From the NCBI GenBank assembly GCA_032622095.1, contig CP136065.1:212950151-213014150 (forward strand): DNA of 64,000 nucleotides, given 5' to 3'. Shown here piece after piece: positions 46,731-58,162 of the stretch. How positions within the stretch are numbered: position 1 is the first letter of the stretch; each line of letters starts with the position of its first letter. Source of the DNA: Siphonodentalium dalli (Eukaryota > Mollusca > Scaphopoda > Gadilida > Siphonodentaliidae). Below the pieces are notes generated by a model. It was not told the origin of the DNA. It saw nothing but the letters and a program-made list of their open reading frames with translations, and made no database searches. The translations under genes and the position numbers were made by a program.

Positions 46731-47158
46731 AGAAGATTGGAGGGGAACAGATGAAGTCATGAAATGTCAATAAGTAATTAAACAAACACACACTCATAGC
46801 GTTCTACATAACATAGTCACAATCTTTGTAACAATTTAATTACATTATCACAACGAATGAGCACCTCCAATATAACGCCGCATTAGACATCTGGTTTTGC
46901 GCTAAGGATTTCTTCGGTTAACATTAAAAATGACAAGGAACATAATAATTTTGAGAAAAAATTGACCACTTTGATGATAGCAAAATGAAATGAGTTCACG
47001 AGTGTTTAGATCATGCAGTAGACAGATAGATATATGGCGAGAGAGATAGAGATAGAGATAGGGAGAGAGAGAGGGGGTGAGAGAGAGAGGGGGTGTGAAG
47101 ACACAATATTGAGGATACACATTGTAATTGTTATGCTGGTTTAATCGCACTAATATAT

Positions 47159-47424
47159 TTTTACAACACGTCACAGTGTGTATCAAATTATTACAACATG
47201 TTTCAATGTGTGTCAAATTATTATAAAACCTCTAAATGTGTATTAAATAATCAATAAAACGTCTCAATGTGTATCACATTATTATAAAACGTCTAAATGT
47301 GTATCACATTATTATAAAACGTCTGAATGTGTATTGCATTATTATAAAACTTCGCAATTTGTATTACATTATTATAAAACTTCGCAATGAGTATCAATTT
47401 ATTATAACAAGTATAAATGTGTAT
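47159..47424 (+). repeat. 30-bp tandem repeat, about nine units
   Basis: The unit is close to ATTATAAAACGTCTAAATGT then GTATCACATT, diverging at both edges. There are no spacers between units. Confidence 0.9.
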
Positions 47425-47485
47425 CTTCACTAGTAGTCAGTCATCTATCAGAACATGCTTGTACGGCTAACGACTAAAATATTAG

Positions 47486-47740
47486 CCCTTTCATGACGGG
47501 AGCTCCGCTGGTTCAGCATTAAAGACCATGTGCCAGTGCATTCTCTTATATGTGCGAGTCCCCCATAGGGAGCCTCACGTATATAAGAGAATGCACTGGC
47601 TTACAAGGTCAATGTAAATTGTGTTAGGTCAATGTATTCCCATATATAAGGGAGGCTCCCTTTGGGAAACTTTCATATATAAGGGAATGCATTGGCACAG
47701 AGTTTTCTCAAAATTTCACGAAGCTCCAGCCATGAAAGGG
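47486..47740. mobile_element. Second TTAA-type MITE with two palindrome modules
   Basis: Left end TTAG|CCCTTTCATGACGGGAGC, right end complement TTAA|CCCTTTCATGGCTGGAGC. The left target base is mutated. Two modules (47532-47600, 47627-47696) occupy most of the 255 bp. Confidence 0.8.
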
Positions 47741-47744
47741 TTAA

Positions 47745-48968
47745 TAATTCATCACGAAGTGTGCTACTAACATAGTGATTCCCGTAAGTTATGATGGTTT
47801 GTTTATTTGGGTTTCTCGTAGTTAAATATTCAACTCTGTTCGGTCAGTTTGTTGACATAAGTTGATCATCACACGTAACGTGAGAAATACTTAACACGTG
47901 GTCACGCGATATGTCCTTGATTGGCTACGCACTTCGGCAGTAAAGTATGATTATCAAGGTCAATAATTTACGCGGGTGATCCCCATATTTTTTCAGAATG
48001 TTGTTAGAAATCCCCTAATTTTAGTAAACAAATACAATAACTAACTCTGAGATAAGACATGCAGTGTATTGAGCTAATACATGCAGTGTATCGTTATTGT
48101 ACACATTGATTGACCACGTTTATTATCCCTAGTTTCTTATGTACAATTTATCAATATGGGTCATACGCTACCACCGGTGTGGACGCAGAGTAGGTGGTGG
48201 CAATGCAACTATGGTTTATCAGCTTTTCACCAGCTATGCCATATCACGACGTTCTCGGATGTACTAGTGGGGATGCACAGGGATAGTTTCACCCGGGGGG
48301 GGGGATCCAGGATATTAGGTTGAACTTTTTTTATTTTTTTAAATTGTGGGACCCACATTTCGTTCAGATCTCGACACCGCTCTTCCAATCGCCATTCGAA
48401 ACTAATGATGTTCTCAACTGCCTTCAAGTTCATTCAGAATAGTTCAATTTTTCTATAAAACTTCATGTAAACATCCCTGAACAATTTTGTTGCGTTGTAA
48501 CATATTGTAAACGTCAGTTTTAAACATCTATATTCAGCACACAGTGAACTTTGAGGCAGTTCATGCGAATTTGTCGGGCATGTTCCCCCCGGTGTGCGAA
48601 CGTAATCTAAGTCTGACGTGGCCCGACCTTGTCCATTTGGGTTGTATGTAAGTTCTGAATGCATTCTGATATGGCAATGTGATTTCAGAACGTTTTTATC
48701 GTGTATAATTCACTAAAATAATTCGTAAAATGATATATGTTTTAGCTCTAAAACATCTATAAATTCTCAGAACAAGGTCTGCTTATAATAAATGTAAAAA
48801 TGCCAACGAACTATTTCGCTCTAAGCTGCACTCCGGTTTTCCCACGTCATGAATGCTAATTGCTTGACCTAATAAATGTAATGGCGTCATCGAAGTAACG
48901 AATGCAAAACTGAGGAAAATGACAGATTTACCTCACAAAAGGCAAGTTTTGTGAGATGGATAAATAAA
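47745..48968. other. Intron 1, no gene seen
   Basis: A guanine run is at 48294-48303. Short minus-strand frames at 48227-48664 show no domain. Confidence 0.4.
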
Positions 48969-49112
48969 ATATGTAGCTAATGTCGTCGCTTAAACTGTTT
49001 ATGTCCGCTCGGGGGATTTGGCATCTATTGGACTTAGCAGAGCCTCGCCCAATAGATGTTCAAATCCCCCTCACGGACATAAACAATTTAAGCGACGACA
49101 CTAGCTACATAT
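48969..49112. repeat. 144-bp palindrome
   Basis: Arms ATATGTAGCTAATGTCGTCG.. TTTATGTCCGCTCGGGGGAT and the complement pair over about 60 bases. The loop is GACTTAGCAGAGCCTCG. Confidence 0.85.
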
Positions 49113-49124
49113 TCTATATGTATA

Positions 49125-50000
49125 ACTAGCTGATGTGCCCGACTTCGTCCGGGCTATTCAGGGATTTCTTTGTTATCGGCTCTGTCTGTGCAGAATATAC
49201 AGCGTCGGTCCAGAAACTTGCCTATATGAGCGTATATGAGCGAGGTCAATGTCAAGTTTTTTTGAGCCGGATCGATCTAGCAGTTTTCGAGTCTATAACA
49301 CACATACACACATACGCACATACATACATACATACATACATACATAGATACATACATACAGTCAGAAGTTCCAAAATATATAAGACTAGAAGGTGACCCG
49401 ACTTCGTCCGGGCTTTGACCTTGAATTGTCCATTTTGAAGGTCAAGGTCAAGTGGGGTCACGATTTGACCAGTCCAAAAACACTGCCCGGACAAAAGTAC
49501 CCGACAAACGTGCCCGTCGAAATTCATCCGGTTTTACCCGATTTGACCTTGAATTGATCATTTTGAAGGCCAAGGTCTGGTCGGGGTCACGATTGGACCC
49601 GTCCAAAACAATCAGTGGACAAAACTAACCCCACGTATCAAATTTCGTCGAAATCCCATCAAAATTGGCGATTTGACCTTGAAGTTACCCGATTTCAGGG
49701 TCAAGGTCACGTTGCACGGGCAAATGAATATGCTTATGAGACTCGCCATAAGAAAGTACCACGACATACCAAGTTTCATCGAAATCCCGTGATATTCGGG
49801 CGTTTGACCTTGAAATGACCCGATTTCAAGGTCAAGGTCATGTCGCACGGACAAATTAATATGCCTATATTCGTCCCCGGCCGAAAATACCCTCACATAC
49901 CAAGTTTCATCGAAATCGGGTGGGCCGTTTTCGAGTTCATCGCGAACACACACACAGACACACAGACAGACACACAGATCTTCCAAAATATATAATAGAT
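49125..50000 (+). mobile_element. Retroelement-tail repeat with CCCGACTTCGTCCGGGCT, two joined copies
   Basis: Both parts start ACTAG..GTG(A)CCCGACTTCGTCC (49125, 49384). Internal repeats TTTGACCTTGAA, TCAAGGTCA and ACCAAGTTTCATCGAAATC follow, then a CA-rich microsatellite and the end TTCCAAAATATATAATAGAT. The same layout is at 60264-60766. This is the look of RTE-like or SINE 3' regions. Confidence 0.75.
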
Positions 50001-50257
50001 AAAATAAACCGATTATTTTAACGACAAATGACAACAAGAAAACAATTACACGTCAAGGAAAATTGTGAGATCCGGGCTGCTGGACCACCGCCCCCACACC
50101 GCTTAGTGTTCAGAAAGAAAATTGCAGATGGCGAAGGTGGGACAAGCGGTCACATCATCGCCATTTTAACATAATTCGGACTTAAAATTGAGTGTGGAGG
50201 GGACAAAACCAACGTCAAATTAAGGTTTATGATAAATATATTGGCAATAAAACTTAC

Positions 50258-50339
50258 CACGTTCGTCCGGCTGTACTGCCCATAGAGTCAATATCATCGA
50301 ACACCAAACGCAGACATAAATAATACCAACCCGAAGCAT
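50258..50339 (-). CDS. Exon 1: start codon and signal peptide
   Basis: The ATG at 50339 opens a 27-codon stretch beginning MLRVGIIYVCVW. It has one basic residue near the start, a hydrophobic core (GIIYVCVW and MILTLW) and a polar end QPDER, which is a typical cleavable secretion signal. The exon ends in phase 1 at a strong donor, G|gtaagt. Phase 1 after the signal peptide is the usual arrangement for modular extracellular proteins, and it fits the phase-1 acceptor of the lectin exon at 43940. The start is chosen because it is the only ATG in this frame before the hydrophobic segment. Confidence 0.8.
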
Positions 50340-50384
50340 TGCTAAATATCGTACTGCCGCAACAACCTCCCCTCGCAGAGTAAG

Positions 50385-50432
50385 GGATATTAATGTTCAA
50401 ATCAAATGCATGCACTTATAATTATATATATC
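50385..50432 (-). promoter_or_regulatory. Possible TATA-type core promoter of the lectin/Ig gene
   Basis: On the minus strand an A/T run containing TATATATAATTATAAG lies at about 50415-50432, roughly 75-95 bases before the start codon. Transcription starting about 30 bases downstream would leave a 5' UTR of around 50 bases. The region is AT-rich in general, so a chance TATA match is quite possible. Confidence 0.25.
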
Positions 50433-50959
50433 GCTTGGTAATATAATGTACACTAGTTATGTATTCTGACGCCTACACGGTGGAATAATTATATCGCTAT
50501 GTGTCTGTGAACTTTCCCCACACACCGGGAAACCTTATGTATTTGATAACAGTATCGATTTAAGAGGATGTCCCGACATTTAATTACATTACAATTGCTC
50601 AATTGTCTCATTCACTACAGTTAGTTTTGCAAATTACATTTTATTGCTAGATCTATATTAACCCTATAATAAATACTCATTACCGAGTAGTTCCCTTGGA
50701 AATGTTCAGAAAATAAGTTTAGCAAACGACCATAAGAACGTATAATCTGATCATTTCCCTATGACGAATATGAATCGGAATCCTTCTGCACTTTTAATTT
50801 CGTCATGCTGTTGTCTGCTCATTTTACCTTAAATTCCCTCCAGATATATAATGGACTGTTCAGACGAACAGTTTTATAACTGAGTGGGACATTCAAATTA
50901 GTATAGCAATGCTAATTAGCACTTACTATTGTTTCATTATATTTTACGACTAATCCACT

Positions 50960-51290
50960 GAGATGGGTGCAACATAATATTTTAATGTCCAAAAAACGCG
51001 AGACTAACATTTTTATGGCTATATTGCGAAACAACTATAGAAAATTAAACTATGATAAATACGATAATTATATGTCAAATTCAAGGCTGTGCTGGTGTCC
51101 TGCACCCAACGAAACTACTTACCATTTGTTTTTTGGATCTTCCACAATTCAAAAATTTATATATTAGTCTATTTTAAATTAATTGTCTCATATTCCGCCA
51201 AACCTAGTGCGTTAGTCCTTAAAACAATCCCCATAATAAGCGAGATCACTGAGTTGCTACCACATTGGATCCATCCAGCCCCATTCCGCA
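50960..51290 (+). mobile_element. Possible non-LTR retrotransposon C-terminal remnant
   Basis: The frame at 50967-51167 reads FMAILRNNYRKLNYDKYD then RLCWCPAPNETTYHLFFG, recalling the C-x-C...E-T-x-x-H-x-L zinc-like tail of such elements. It is short and decayed. Confidence 0.35.
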
Positions 51291-51307
51291 CATTCAGTGC
51301 TACACGT

Positions 51308-51420
51308 CAAAGTTCTGGAGTAGCATTTCATATATAGAGCTTTTTAATATTTATGAATTCCATATATGGAATTCATGAATATTCAAAACTACATATGTGG
51401 AATGCTACTCCAGAACTTTT
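51308..51420. repeat. 113-bp palindrome
   Basis: AAAGTTCTGGAGTAGCATTT.. GAATTCCATATATGGAATTC .. complement. The centre is a perfect palindrome. Confidence 0.85.
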
Positions 51421-51637
51421 ACCTGTTCCTGGTAGAGATCATATTTAAGATTTTAAAATTTTAAATAGAAATACAAGCGGGTGTAAAATATGGATTTGGC
51501 TGTTTTGACACCCCAACAACCCTGGCATACCTTCCTGCTTAATCCCCACCATCCCCTTTTTTTAGTTCAACTTGCATCTACAGGCCACTTCGCTCATCAA
51601 CAACATACTCTAAGAATGCAAGTGCATTAAATTGTTA

Positions 51638-51710
51638 GGCCAATGTATTATGTTATATATGCAATGCTCCCTATGGGAGACTCACATATAATTATATATG
51701 AGAGATAAGA
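51638..51710. repeat. Palindrome-module copy, right arm eroded
   Basis: TTAGGCCAATGTATTATGTT.. CTCCCTATGGGAGACTCACA. It is the most upstream copy, outside the recognised gene span. Confidence 0.6.
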
Positions 51711-52082
51711 GATAAATGGTGCCATCACAGAATAAGATTTGTACCATTTATTACAACCCCATATGTGATTTACATTGATTTCTCTGGTGAATTATGTCAC
51801 TTAAACTAGCGCGTTATGTATTCATACTATCTTTTTAAATGTATGCGTCATGTGTATAATGGTGATATTATTCAGATTTCTGGTAAATCAGATGTTTCTA
51901 GTGGAATATAATAAACACGATAGTCACTTCATTGAACTGTTGACGTCCCAAATAATTCATTCGAGGCAAGGAGTATTTTGTAAAACAATCGACTGTAATG
52001 CACTCTCGTGTTTTACGAAGTCCCTGCCTCTCATGAATTATTTCACTTCACCTGTTCTGTCAAGTGATTACTCTCTATATAT

Positions 52083-52619
52083 CAGGGTTCGCGCTGCCAC
52101 TTGCCAAATTTACCAATGGCAAAAATAATTCACATTTGGCAAAAAATATTTTCATTTGGCAAAAGTTTTGGCAAGTCACTTTTTAATTCCTCAATAAAGT
52201 TGAAAACTATCGGTCAATCAATACCATTCATTTTTAGGAAATTATTACAATGGAATTATATTATTTGTGTTTTATATGGTTTCGCAAAAGTTAACACCTC
52301 CATTAAGATGCAGTTAATCTGATACCATCAGTATCGATGGGTGGAGGGATTACCTGTATTTAGTGTGATGGTGGTGTTTACATAGCTAATCCTCTTGTGA
52401 TGTTCCCTTCTGATGAAGCAACGCTTCTACCATTGCATTGTTCGGTGATTGGTTTATTGCCTTTTTACCGATATCAAACCGCGAGTGTCGAAACATAAGA
52501 CTCAATCAAGGTTGCAGAAACCGATACTATCAGGAATAATATTTGGCAAATTCTAAAATAATTTGGCAAAAAAATATTTTCATTTGGCAAAAGAAAATTT
52601 CGGTCCAGCGCGGAACCTG
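52083..52619. mobile_element. hAT-like non-autonomous element with 8-bp duplication
   Basis: Ends CAGGGTTCGCGCTG and complement CAGGTTCCGCGCTG, flanked by an exact 8-bp duplication CTATATAT (52075-52082, 52620-52627). CA..TG ends with 8-bp duplications are the hAT signature. Near both ends TTTGGCAAAA-type motifs are repeated. No transposase. Confidence 0.85.
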
Positions 52620-53044
52620 CTATATATGCGCCATCATGTTGTTAATATTGACTTTGAATTGCATAATATGAACATAACAGAGTTTAATTATGAGCTATAT
52701 GCGTATAATTCAAACTGTTTCTGCAGTATGTATGCGCCCAATCGCTTCACATGACAATTTATATAATGTATGCCACGATTGCAGCATCCATGTTTGAATG
52801 ACGAGAGTGAGTCATATCTACAGATAATATTTGTATATCAAGGGCACATTGACACTGTTTTGCATCGATCATACACGTATGCAATATAAGTTGTACGTCG
52901 TAATACAATTCATTGGTTGCATGGTCAATGTAGATGTATCCTAACGCAGTGTTGGATGTGGTTGTGCCTGTAATCAATATACTTTGATGTGATTATGTGA
53001 TGTGCTTTCGTCCTATATATGTATGTAGAGAACATACCGGTTTA

Positions 53045-54376
53045 GGGTGGATACACACATGCATGTAATCTCTGTAAATATCGTGTATTTTGCGTTTTAC
53101 ATGGATCATACACACCGTGTAATATGTGTCCGCTGACAGCCCAATCATTGCGACTGTGTTTGACCACAGTGAGTTAAACTCTGAACCGCTGAAGAGCCGT
53201 TGACTGGGACGAAGTCGTCAGGCCGCTTAAAATAATTATTCGCGCGATAACTCAAATGGTCGACGTTCTGTTTAAATCATTGTCAGTCTTCTATTGATGT
53301 TAATACCAGTGATGGTCTCTTCCCCAAAGCAGGGGGCTATGACCCCCAACATGCACGGGGAGCTATATTATCTCAGAAGTTACCGAATTCACCATTGCAT
53401 ATTTCCTCGACGGGGGTATGCATGCAGCACCCTGAGTCCTGACACCCTGCTTTATAAATATCGTAGTCATGTCTGTCGTGTCTGTTTTCTACGAGTGATT
53501 AATATAATATGCAGCTATTTATGCTATTCATATAATTATGAACATATTATACAGCTTTCAATTTGAATGCATGGTGTTGCTGTTTGTCTTCATTCGGCGA
53601 AAGGGTTGCCTAGCTACGAGTTCCCAACTATATCACCTTTCCTCTCTTGTGTTATACAGTTATACATGTATACGCAAAATTTACAACTATGGAATATTTA
53701 AGTAAAACATAATATTGTAATTCTTGCCCAGATAATCCCGACTGATACATTCAATTAACTCCCTTAGTTATTGGAAGCTTTCGAGAATCAGCCCCTCCCC
53801 CAATCATGGGTTATGGTCGAAAATGTTTTAATTCAAGCTTGTGACGGTTAGGAGCTTGTTCAACCTTTGGCTTGAGAAACATATATATACATGGGGGGGG
53901 GTCACTCATTTTAATTTCAACGCTGTACCTGCATTAATTTTTGGCGCTATAATGAATACTTACAATCCCAATTGCTCTCAAATTAACAGAGAAATCTCAA
54001 CAAGCCGGTATCATCCTATAAAAGAATTCTGCATATTTTATTTTTGTTTTGGATGACCCTGTTTCCAAGAAATGACAGAAACAAATCAAGTATAAAATCG
54101 ACCGGCTCTAATCCACTTTTCGAAATGAATTATAACTCGTGAAAAACAGCAACATATATCAGACAAGAATTACTCATTTCGGCATCCATGAAAGAAGACA
54201 TGTTTATGACTGGCCTGAAATTTCTTGATGGCAGTTTGTTTGATAATGGCTTATAACTACTCACTGGTGAAATTGACCTCTCGCGCGCAGGTGATTAATT
54301 TTGTCAAGTATTGGTGTGGCCATGTAAAATACATGTATTTTACATACAGACATTACATGCATGTGTGTATCCACCC
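53045..54376. mobile_element. Harbinger-like element with TTA duplication
   Basis: Ends GGGTGGATACACACATGCAT and its complement, with TTA at 53042-53044 and 54377-54379. The 3-bp TTA target suits PIF/Harbinger. The 1332 bp between have no frame I recognise. Confidence 0.75.
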
Positions 54377-54580
54377 TTAATGATATCCAAATGCCAATTG
54401 ATTGAGGCGAGTTGACTGGCTACAGGCTATATTATACACCATTAGAGTGTATGCATGTATCCTAATCACTTGCGGAACAAGGAATGTTGAAAACGTAGAT
54501 ATACTCGGTGAACACCAGTCAGGGAGTCAATGTCCGCTAAAACCGAGCAGGAAATTCGCAACATTGAGAAATTAATCTGA

Positions 54581-54720
54581 CTGGAATTTAGGAATGACGA
54601 TATTTGGAAACTGTTACCTTAGGCCTTGTAGAACCTCCAATTCGATTGGGTTTTGATAGCTGGATTATCAAATCATCAAGTCATTAGTAAGATGTTTGCC
54701 ATCTGTTACGAGATTGACAT
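54581..54720 (+). repeat. Dispersed repeat pair, copy A
   Basis: ACTGGAATTTAGGAA.. CCTTGTAGAACCTCCAATTC.. GATTGGGTTTTGA matches 58445-58625. Confidence 0.75.
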
Positions 54721-56044
54721 AGTGATTAAGGGGATTTCTCATTTGAAACAGCACTGTCCAAAACAAGCTTTACCTAAAACACTTGATATGTTGTGTACAT
54801 TTTTATATTTTATGGATTTCTCCTGAAAATTACATACTTCTTTCTGGTGCTTGTTTCCTTTAGCCTATTTACCAAGTGCTAAAAGTTCTAACCTAGTTCC
54901 AACCACAAGGTCAGTGAAAGTTTGTGAAAAAATATTGCATAAATGCGACATTCAATGTTTCACAGATAGACTTGTGATGACCATTCGCTGTTCAATAACA
55001 AATCAATTCGGGCAAAGAATATTAGAGATACCCATTAATATAATACCAGGCTCTATATGTTGTCCAGTGGTATCATATAATAAAATGCTATAATCGATAC
55101 CTGCACCAGATTGCTCTGCAGTATTTGTTAAATATATAAAGGGTATGTTAGTTCCGATCACTTACAGCGACCTAACTGATAAACTTTGAACTTTCTCTGA
55201 CCGATCCAGACCCATAGCTTTATTCATCACATTCACTCAGGAGATGTGGTGCTACCTCCGCACTTCAGAGGCAGGTTCCCTCTGGATTAATTCAACTGCA
55301 TGGTGACTGGCTTAGAGACGCCTATATAAAGCCTATGTTTGGTATTTTCCCAATCTGTTGAACTTTCAGTTTTCAAAGTGATGGCTTCTGCCTTAGATAA
55401 GTTTTGAATTAATTGAAGGTCAATTTAATTAGTGGGGGATTCTATCGTTCAGTATATATCTGATATTGATGGGACCTATTGTGACAGTCTTATAGTAGCC
55501 AGAATATACTTTTAACGGCATGTGTCCAGAAAAACAGGGCATGCATTCGAGTCTTTGAGTGTGTGCTAATTCACGTAGCCACCATTGATTTTCCGACAGA
55601 CATGAACATTGAAGATTTTGAGTCAGACTTTGGCAACCTCATCGGAGTTCTGAAAGGATTGAGCGACGACATAATCATGTCTTCCATAATCTGAGTTAAT
55701 AAGAACACGAGAAATTTGCTAAGAAAGACATGTTAGTTTTTGACACACATATAGACCTTTTTTTTAAGTTTGGGATTCTCGATCGGTCAGTGTTGGCAAG
55801 AAAGGACGGTTGACTCCATTTAAATTTCTTAAGCAAATCCATTCTGAGAAATTTCTTCATAAATTAATAAAGCAGTCATATTTGTAATATTAGAATAAAA
55901 TTGAAATACGACTGTTTGAAAATCAACCGAGCACTCCTTATAATCTTATACATTCTTACATATATACTAGCATGAATTCATTAACGTTTGCCTTACTTTT
56001 GCGCTGGGGTGGTACATCATTACTGGGGTTGACTCAAACACTGT
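54721..56044. other. Upstream flank, no gene seen
   Basis: An 80-codon plus frame at 54851-55093 has several cysteines but no pattern I recognise and no supporting splice sites. Confidence 0.4.
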
Positions 56045-57880
56045 GGCCGGATTCGTCATCTCCGGTTTAAACCTGCGAGTTTAAACCTGGTTTAAACCTA
56101 CATTGGCGGTCCAGCCAAACCGGGTCTAAGGGGGCGTTTTTGTCGTTCAGTTGCCAGCTAATTGACAACTGGATTCGGTGATATGATTATGCAATCAAAC
56201 TACCCTCTTACCAATTGGACCAAAAGATAGGCCGATATAATGGTTATTGACAAGTCATAAATAATCGTGACCGCGTGCACGCTCAATGGATTTATTCATT
56301 GAGAAACACGTATCGCTCATTGACTATTAATCCGATCTCATTCTGTGTTTAAATTAATTTGTCAAACGGCATGTCTCTCAACACGAGTTTCACGCTCTGT
56401 TCATCACTTTGTTTGTGATAAATGTCTGCAAGATGCTTCACCGCAAGACAAAAAATTTATTATTAACATGTACATCTGTATATATTAAAGGGTATATGAG
56501 CGTTCTATCTGTATGTTCGTTTGCCTGTTCGCAACTGTTCTTCAATACCCCTGGACCGATTTCAATTAAATTAGGTGTGGTGATTCGTGTGGTATAACGG
56601 CGTTAGGTTTTCAAACTTTTGATTTAAAAATAAATTGAGTAAGCAGTTGAATCTAAAAAGAAACAAAATTTTAAATTTAAATTAACATTTGTTTGTTTTA
56701 CATTTAATTACATTTGTTTTTAAATTAAAATGTTCAAATGATCAAAATGTGCGCAAAGCACCTCTGACGCTGAAAAAAGTCTCCATAATCCAGTCAATCC
56801 TGGACCAAGAGGCCAGTCAAGTAGAGGCAATTTGCTTATGAGTGCACACCATAAGCGGCATCTGAACTGTTGGAAGTGGGTATGCAACCATGCAGAGGGA
56901 CAGCTTTTAATGAAGAAATACATTACATACGTTGATTTTTCTTCTCAATGTCGAAACTTTCCCGTCATGCAGAAAATCAAAAAGGTTCCCAGGTTTCGAA
57001 CTGGTAGAATATTATGGGAATTTATGAGCGTAGCCAGAGTAGAGCTTTGTGGCATGATCTACATCAAAATAAGTTATCAAATTTGACTCATATAGCAATA
57101 TAAGTGTAGGATTGCAAACTCTGTGTATAGCATATTTGGTCATGCAGTAGCATCGTTTTGGTGTCAAAATTAAAACGTTGAACCCATCAAATGAATTCGT
57201 AGAAAACACCAGTATTTATGATTGCCACAAGCCAAACAAAAAACACAAGACAGTTGTAAAAATCATATATTTAAGAACATGTCCATATCCGAGCAAAGCT
57301 CGCGTGCGAATGAATCAACTGTGACAATATAACACCAGTCGGCAGTCGCCACTTAGACACGCCCTCACTCGAGATTATTTACAGCTCCACTCTTTGACTG
57401 ATTGTTTGACAATTCTAAACCGCGATGAAGATAAGACGGATTCGTCATCTCAAGTTTAGCCTCGATAAAGTTGGTTTAGCTGGACCGCCGAATTAGATGG
57501 TTTAGTTGCCGGTTTAAGCTTATAAAACGCAAAAAACAATATTGAAATTGACAAAAACTTATCCCGATACGCTTTATATGTGTGACTGCTTCTCGCTTAT
57601 AAATTTCCAATCACAATATGACCGCTGTCGTAATTATTGATTTTCGCACTGAATAAAACGAGGCGGTCCACATAAGGAAAGCACGTTTAATTACCTCGAC
57701 GATACAGAGACACTACTGCTAACCCACTGGTCTGGCTAGACCAGGTTTAAACCAGAGATGACGAATGCGTCACTTAGACATGCGGTCTCGGGTTTAAACC
57801 ACGGATTATGCTGACTCACGGCGGTTTAAACCTAGAGGTTTACGTAAACCAGGTTTAAACCTGAGATGACGAATCCGGCC
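56045..57880. mobile_element. 1.84-kb element with GGTTTAAACC-rich ends
   Basis: GGCCGGATTCGTCATCTC then GGTTTAAACCTG pieces at the left, the complement at the right, and TGT on both sides as a possible 3-bp duplication. Inner copies of GGATTCGTCATCTC (57431) and GGCGGTCCAGCC/GGCTGGACCGCC show nesting or rearrangement. Confidence 0.7.
56547..56606 (+). repeat. Dispersed repeat with CCTGGACCGATTTCAA, second copy
   Basis: Matches 23702-23776, including ATAACGGCGTTA. Confidence 0.6.
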
Positions 57881-58162
57881 TGTGAGGTCTGGATTTAGAT
57901 ACGTCGAGCCGGAAATTCCTTTTGAGACTCGAAGGTCTAACTTGTGCAATTAATAGTATTTCCTTCCTCAATCAATTGTGGCGATATATATATGGTGTAT
58001 TTATATATTGAATATTTATATTATGTATGTAGATGTATTTTGCTGAAATTATTGTTTTCTTGAAGCAGAAGAGATGTTCTCTCCATGGTACGTCAGGTTA
58101 TGATGTGCAACCCAGATGTTGGATAGACCTTCAGTTTTGGACGATTTTCCAAAAAAATCATT

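Larger units (their letters stand above)
9066..50339 (-). other. Split gene for a secreted or surface C-type lectin/Ig protein (gene span)
   Basis: Ten exons are read on the minus strand, each with GT donor and AG acceptor. Order: signal peptide, C-type lectin domain (2 exons), Ig domain (2 exons), 10-residue microexon, cysteine module, 21-residue linker, I-set Ig domain (2 exons). Phases at the joins are 1, 0, 1, 0, 1, then an unexplained 1-to-2 step, then 1, 1, 1; so all joins but one are in frame. The domain set suggests extracellular recognition or adhesion. Invertebrate contactin-like proteins also put a C-type lectin domain before Ig domains, but no fibronectin type III exon is visible here and the cysteine module is not part of that architecture as I know it. 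The last visible exon ends in phase 1 with a donor, so the gene continues. Introns reach about 10 kb and are full of transposons. Membership of all ten exons in a single gene is inferred from order, strand and phase. Confidence 0.75.

Noticed and set aside
47159-47424. Regular 30-bp repeats resembling a CRISPR array
   Set aside because: Units abut directly without unique spacers and diverge toward the edges; this is an ordinary minisatellite in an animal genome.
49045-49090. TTCAAATCCCCC, another tRNA T-arm-like match
   Set aside because: It lies in one arm of the palindrome at 48969-49112 and has no tRNA body.
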